Origin: VAZQ01 sp035552735
Lineage (GTDB): Bacteria; Pseudomonadota; Alphaproteobacteria; Rhizobiales; Xanthobacteraceae
Direction: 5' to 3'
DNA: 9,898 bases
Assembly: GCA_035552735.1 (NCBI GenBank)
Contig: DASZKX010000280.1
Span: forward strand, 1-9,898
Part shown: one piece after another, positions 6,946 through 9,898 of the stretch
How positions within the stretch are numbered: the first letter of the stretch is position 1
How the letters are laid out: every line of letters begins with the position of its first letter
The notes under the pieces: model-generated
The model's database searches: none
Told to the model about the DNA's origin: nothing
Seen by the model: the letters and a program-made list of their open reading frames with translations, nothing else
Made by a program: the position numbers and the translations under genes

Positions 6946-8328
6946 TTGGCATTGATCGGTTCGGAGCACGCATCGCGCATACCGACGGGCCCGGCGCTGC
7001 GCGCGCTGTGGCGGCGGCTTAGCGCGCATCTCGGCGGCGCCGACATGCTGATGCAGCGCCTTGCCGGCACCGTCTTTATATTGCGGGTGGCGAGCGCGGT
7101 GCTCGCCTACGGGTCCCAGGTCCTGCTGGCGCGCTGGATGGGCAGCTACGAATTCGGCATCTATGTCTATGTCTGGACCTGGGTGCTGCTGATCGGGCAG
7201 CCGCTCGATCTCGGGCTCGGCACCGCCGCCCAGCGCTTCATTCCGGAATATCGCGAAAGCGGCTCGCTCGACCTCCTGCGCGGCTTCCTGTTCGGCAGCC
7301 GCCTGGTGGCGTTCGGAATCGCCGCCGCGGTCGCCGTGGCCTGTGCGGGCGGCATCTGGCTGCTGTCGCCGTGGCTCCAAGACTATCTGGTGGTTCCGCT
7401 CTATCTCGCCTGCATCAGCCTGCCGGCCTACGGGCTTTCCAACACCCAGGACGGCATTGCGCGCAGCCATGATTGGGTGGGCTTGAGCCTGATGCCGACC
7501 TATGTGGCCCGTCAGCTCCTGCTCACCGGCCTGATGGCGGCCGCCTATTTCGCGGGCCTGCCGATGAATGCCGTGACCGCCATGATCATGGCCGGCATCT
7601 CGATCTGGCTGCCCACCATCGGCCAGTTCCTGGTGCTCAACTCCCGGCTCGCGGCCCGGATCGCGCCCGGCCCGAAGGTGCTCGCGGTCCGCTACTGGCT
7701 GGTGACGTCGGCCCCGATCCTGCTGGCCGAAGGCTTCTATCTGTTGCTCACCTACGCCGACATCCTGGTGCTGCAGCAGTTCCGGCCGCCGGACGAGGTC
7801 GCCGTCTACTACGCGGCCGCCAAGACGCTGGCGCTGGTCTCCTTCATCTACTACGCGATCTCGGCCACGACCGCGCATCGCTTCAGCGTGTATCACGTAG
7901 CCGGCGACCGCGCCGGGCTGTCGGCCTTCATCGCGCAATCGATCAAATGGACGTTCTGGCCTTCGGTGGCGGCCACCGCCTTGCTGCTCGCGGTCGGACA
8001 ACCCTTGTTGCGCCTGTTCGGCACGCAATTCGCCGGTGGCTATCACCTGATGTTCATTTTGGCGATTGGCCTGCTGGCGCGCGCCGCGATCGGGCCGATC
8101 GAGCGGCTGCTCAACATGCTCGGCGAGCAACGCGCCTGCGCGCTCATCTACGGCGGCGCCTTCGCGATCAATTTCGGCGCCTGCCTGGCGTTCATCCCGT
8201 GGTTCGGCGCCGCCGGCGCCGCCACCGCCACCACCCTGGCGCTGATCATCGAATCCATCATGCTGTTCCGGGTCACCAAGAGCCGGCTGGGCTTCCACGT
8301 TTTCATCTGGGGCCGCGCGGAGAAGTAA
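6946..8328 (+). CDS. Polysaccharide flippase, Wzx/MOP superfamily
   Basis: This integral inner-membrane protein has many hydrophobic helices, at a rough count twelve to fourteen. It opens with QRLAGTVFILRVASAVLAYG and LLARWMGSYEFGIYVYVWTW, typical of lipopolysaccharide/exopolysaccharide flippases that move undecaprenyl-linked sugars to the periplasm. The polysaccharide-synthesis C-terminal region is recognisable around RLLNMLGEQRACALIYGGA. About 460 residues is the usual size. The start is uncertain. The frame is open from TTG 6892, and the first ATG is 7045, but LWRRLSAHLGGADMLMQRL before that ATG looks like family sequence. I chose TTG 6946 because GGAGG (6936-6940) lies five bases upstream. 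The CelD-like gene follows on the same strand beyond a palindromic repeat. No glycosyltransferase or polymerase is in view, so the exported glycan is unknown. Confidence 0.88.
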   Translation: MALIGSEHASRIPTGPALRALWRRLSAHLGGADMLMQRLAGTVFILRVASAVLAYGSQVLLARWMGSYEFGIYVYVWTWVLLIGQPLDLGLGTAAQRFIPEYRESGSLDLLRGFLFGSRLVAFGIAAAVAVACAGGIWLLSPWLQDYLVVPLYLACISLPAYGLSNTQDGIARSHDWVGLSLMPTYVARQLLLTGLMAAAYFAGLPMNAVTAMIMAGISIWLPTIGQFLVLNSRLAARIAPGPKVLAVRYWLVTSAPILLAEGFYLLLTYADILVLQQFRPPDEVAVYYAAAKTLALVSFIYYAISATTAHRFSVYHVAGDRAGLSAFIAQSIKWTFWPSVAATALLLAVGQPLLRLFGTQFAGGYHLMFILAIGLLARAAIGPIERLLNMLGEQRACALIYGGAFAINFGACLAFIPWFGAAGAATATTLALIIESIMLFRVTKSRLGFHVFIWGRAEK

Positions 8329-8377
8329 ATCGGTGTCATGTGTCAAGTTCGGCATTGCGGTTCGAACGCCAGCAGCC

Positions 8378-8490
8378 GTCATCCTGAGGGGGTCGCGCTC
8401 TTCGCGCGGCCGTCTCGAAGGATGGAGGCGCGCACGGACTCGTTCCATCCTTCGAGACGCATCGCGGCGCGATGCTCCTCGGGATGAGGC
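8378..8490. repeat. Three-armed palindromic repeat element
   Basis: Outer arms TCATCCTGAGG (8379-8389) and CCTCGGGATGA (8477-8487) pair over 11 bases with one G-T wobble. A perfect 16-base inverted repeat, CGTCTCGAAGGATGGA with its complement (8411-8426, 8444-8459), forms the central arm. Side hairpins are CGCGC/GCGCG (8394-8408) and GCATCGC/GCGATGC (8459-8475), the latter sharing G8459 with the central arm. The GTCATCCTGAGG and CTCGAAGGATG signatures match my memory of a repeat scattered between genes in Bradyrhizobium-type genomes. It encodes nothing. Its right end lies seven bases from the next start codon and supplies GAGG (8486-8489) as Shine-Dalgarno. Folded in RNA, it could stabilise the flippase message or mask that site. 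Confidence 0.88.
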
Positions 8491-8496
8491 CTAGGC

Positions 8497-9669
8497 ATGC
8501 ACGGCATGATCGAGTCCGACTTTCGGGTGGAATGGAGGCCGCTCGCGGAGCTCGCCGGGATCGCCGCGGAATGGCAGGCGCTCGCCGACCGCGCGCTCGA
8601 GCCCAACGTTTTTCTCGAGCCCGCCTTCGCGCTCGCCGCTGCGCCCGTGTTCGGTACCGACGTGGGCGCCGGACTGGTGTGGTCGCGCACCTCGCCTTGC
8701 CGCCTCATGGGCTTCTTCCCGGCCCGGATCGAGCGCCGGCGCTACGGGGTCGCGCTGCCGGTGCTGGTGGGCTGGACCCATCCGTATGCGCCGCTCGGCA
8801 CGCCGCTGATCGATCGTGACGCCGGCGTGGCGTCGATTTCCGCCTGGCTCGATCATTTGGAGAGCCGTCCGGAGCTGCCGCGCATCTTGTTGATGCCGTA
8901 TTTGCCGGTGACCGGACCGGTGGCGCAGGCCTTCGCGACCGCGCTCGCGCGGCGTAACGGAAAATACATCGCGCTCGCCCCCCATCAGCGCGCCCTCTTG
9001 GCGCCCACCGGCGCGCGCGCGCAATATCTCGACGACGCCATCGGGGCCAAGAAGCGCAAGGAGTTGCGGCGGCAAAGGAAGCGCCTGGCCGACACCGGTC
9101 CGCTTAAGTCCAGCACCGTCACCGCGGCCCCCGCGATGGCGGCGGCGCTCCGCGATTTCATGGCGCTGGAGGCTGCCGGATGGAAGGGACGCGCCGGCAC
9201 CGCGGCCCGCGCCGATGATCACATCCGTGCCTTCATGGAGGATGCGGTCACCGGGCTGGCCCGCGCCGGGAAGGCGCGGATCGACCGGCTCCTGGTCGGC
9301 GAGCGGTCGATCGCCGCCCTGGTGACGCTGCAAAGCGGAGCCACCGCATGGTGCTGGAAGATCGCTTACGACGAAGATTTCGCGCGCTTTTCACCCGGCG
9401 TGCAGCTGCTCATCGACGTGACCCAAAGGCTGCTCGATGATCCGGGCGTGGCGCGTGCGGATTCCTGCGCCACCGCCGGCCATCCGATGATCGGTCACAT
9501 CTGGCGCGAGCGCCTCGGCCTCGCCGACCACTTGATGCAAACGGGATCGCAACCCCTGTTCGCCTTCGCGGCCGCCTGCCGGCTCGAGCGCCTGCGCCGC
9601 GCCGCCATCGCGGGGCTGAAGCGCGTGCGCGACCGCACGCGCGCGATCGTGGGACGCCCTTCCAGCTAA
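8497..9669 (+). CDS. CelD/BcsL-type GNAT-fold acetyltransferase (BioF2-like domain)
   Basis: This 390-residue cytoplasmic protein of the CelD/FemAB-like GNAT superfamily often accompanies extracellular polysaccharide genes, where it probably acylates a sugar or polymer. An N-terminal GNAT-like half includes EPNVFLEPAF (35-44), a common opening. The Acetyltransf_6/BioF2-like half (about 170-330) has the basic KKRKELRRQRKRL (185-197), EAAGWKGRAGTA (225-236) and YDEDFARFSPG (291-301). There is no signal peptide or clear membrane helix; a short hydrophobic patch lies near 353-361. The C-terminus is Arg-rich. The start is ATG 8497, with GAGG (8486-8489) seven bases upstream inside the preceding repeat; ATG 8506 is an alternative. 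Its place after the flippase suggests a shared envelope-glycan role. Substrate and donor are unknown, and activity is not proven for most relatives. Confidence 0.88.
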   Translation: MHGMIESDFRVEWRPLAELAGIAAEWQALADRALEPNVFLEPAFALAAAPVFGTDVGAGLVWSRTSPCRLMGFFPARIERRRYGVALPVLVGWTHPYAPLGTPLIDRDAGVASISAWLDHLESRPELPRILLMPYLPVTGPVAQAFATALARRNGKYIALAPHQRALLAPTGARAQYLDDAIGAKKRKELRRQRKRLADTGPLKSSTVTAAPAMAAALRDFMALEAAGWKGRAGTAARADDHIRAFMEDAVTGLARAGKARIDRLLVGERSIAALVTLQSGATAWCWKIAYDEDFARFSPGVQLLIDVTQRLLDDPGVARADSCATAGHPMIGHIWRERLGLADHLMQTGSQPLFAFAAACRLERLRRAAIAGLKRVRDRTRAIVGRPSS

Positions 9670-9707
9670 AATGGGATCGGCCTGCAGGTGGAACCTCGAA
9701 TCTGCGA

Positions 9708-9737
9708 TCGGGGGTTCGAATCCCCTCGGGCGCGCCA
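9708..9737 (+). pseudogene. 3' remnant of a tRNA gene (tRNA-Arg-like), possible att scar
   Basis: A complete T-arm is visible: stem GGGGG (9710-9714), loop TTCGAAT (9715-9721), stem CCCCT (9722-9726, last pair a G-T wobble). The 3' acceptor strand CGGGCGC (9727-9733), discriminator G (9734) and encoded CCA (9735-9737) follow. The CGGGCGC-G-CCA end resembles alphaproteobacterial tRNA-Arg. No matching 5' strand GCGCCCG, D-arm or 7-base anticodon loop can be built upstream, where the CelD-like gene ends at 9669. The gene is therefore a fragment. Such 3' ends are typical of attachment sites used by tyrosine-recombinase elements. Confidence 0.7.
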
Positions 9738-9898
9738 GTTCGGAATAAGCTGTTGCTGCCGAATGCCGCCGTTTTCGCGCATGATCGGGCGCCAAGGCTT
9801 GATGGCTTCGACCGCCCCAGGCTGAGCCCTCAACCATCATGCTGCACCTCTTTCACATCGATCTGGTCAGCGCGGCAGCACGCATGGAATGATCTGCC
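9738..9898. other. Right edge without a supportable gene
   Basis: I see no gene in these 161 bases. An ATG at 9838 opens a frame that stops after 16 codons. A minus-strand frame crossing the tRNA remnant is an antisense artefact. A weak inverted repeat TTCGG/CCGAA (9739-9763) is the only structure noted. Confidence 0.5.

Noticed and set aside
6895..8448. Minus-strand open frame of 517 codons opposite the flippase
   Set aside because: Its product is charged and low-complexity, the mirror of hydrophobic flippase codons, and it extends into the palindromic repeat. It is not a gene.
8378..8490. Insertion sequence or intrinsic terminator
   Set aside because: There is no transposase and no target duplication that I can see, and no T-run follows the stems. 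It fits a non-coding interspersed palindromic repeat better.
9640..9737. A complete tRNA gene at the right end
   Set aside because: Only the T-arm and 3' acceptor strand are present. The candidate anticodon stem CAGGT/ATCTG leaves a 10-base loop, and no GCGCCCG 5' strand exists.
9391..9840. Minus-strand open frame of 149 codons at the right end
   Set aside because: Part of it (ARPRGFEPPI) is the well-known antisense translation of a tRNA 3' end, and the rest is antisense to the CelD-like gene. It is likely to be mis-annotated as a hypothetical protein.

Overview
The window is GC-rich with strongly GC-ending codons. Its gene content and intergenic repeats look like those of an alphaproteobacterium of the Hyphomicrobiales (Rhizobiales), in the Bradyrhizobium / Rhodopseudomonas / Xanthobacteraceae neighbourhood. 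That placement rests on the familiar look of the proteins, on a three-armed palindromic repeat and a GACCCCCACCC-type repeat of kinds I associate with this group, and on a tRNA-Arg-like 3' end. I ran no search.

Layout from left to right: a leftward SCP2-type thiolase (99-1265). A divergent 345-bp intergenic region with a duplicated CTTGCAAG palindrome. Then six rightward genes: a periplasmic D-Ala-D-Ala carboxypeptidase of the DacA/PBP5 type (1611-2996), and 11 bases later a CobW/COG0523 metallochaperone GTPase (3008-4150). A 342-bp gap follows, filled with hairpins and a 16-bp tandem repeat. Next come a FATP-type long-chain acyl-CoA synthetase (4493-6292) and a DUF924 protein (6289-6843), which overlap at GTGA. 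After them come a Wzx/MOP-type polysaccharide flippase (about 6946-8328), a three-armed palindromic repeat (8378-8490) and a CelD/BioF2-like GNAT-fold protein (8497-9669). The right end holds a 3' tRNA fragment (about 9708-9737) and no further gene.

Functionally the window mixes lipid metabolism (thiolase, acyl-CoA synthetase) with envelope work (DD-carboxypeptidase, flippase, CelD-like protein) and metal handling (CobW). The flippase and CelD-like protein probably serve surface polysaccharide assembly, but no glycosyltransferase lies within view. The acyl-CoA synthetase and DUF924 genes are translationally coupled.

I see no convincing new defence, mobile or biosynthetic system. The points worth a second look are all between genes: two different repeats that each place a Shine-Dalgarno-like core just upstream of a start codon, a possible tRNA attachment-site scar, and candidate operators ahead of dacA and the flippase.
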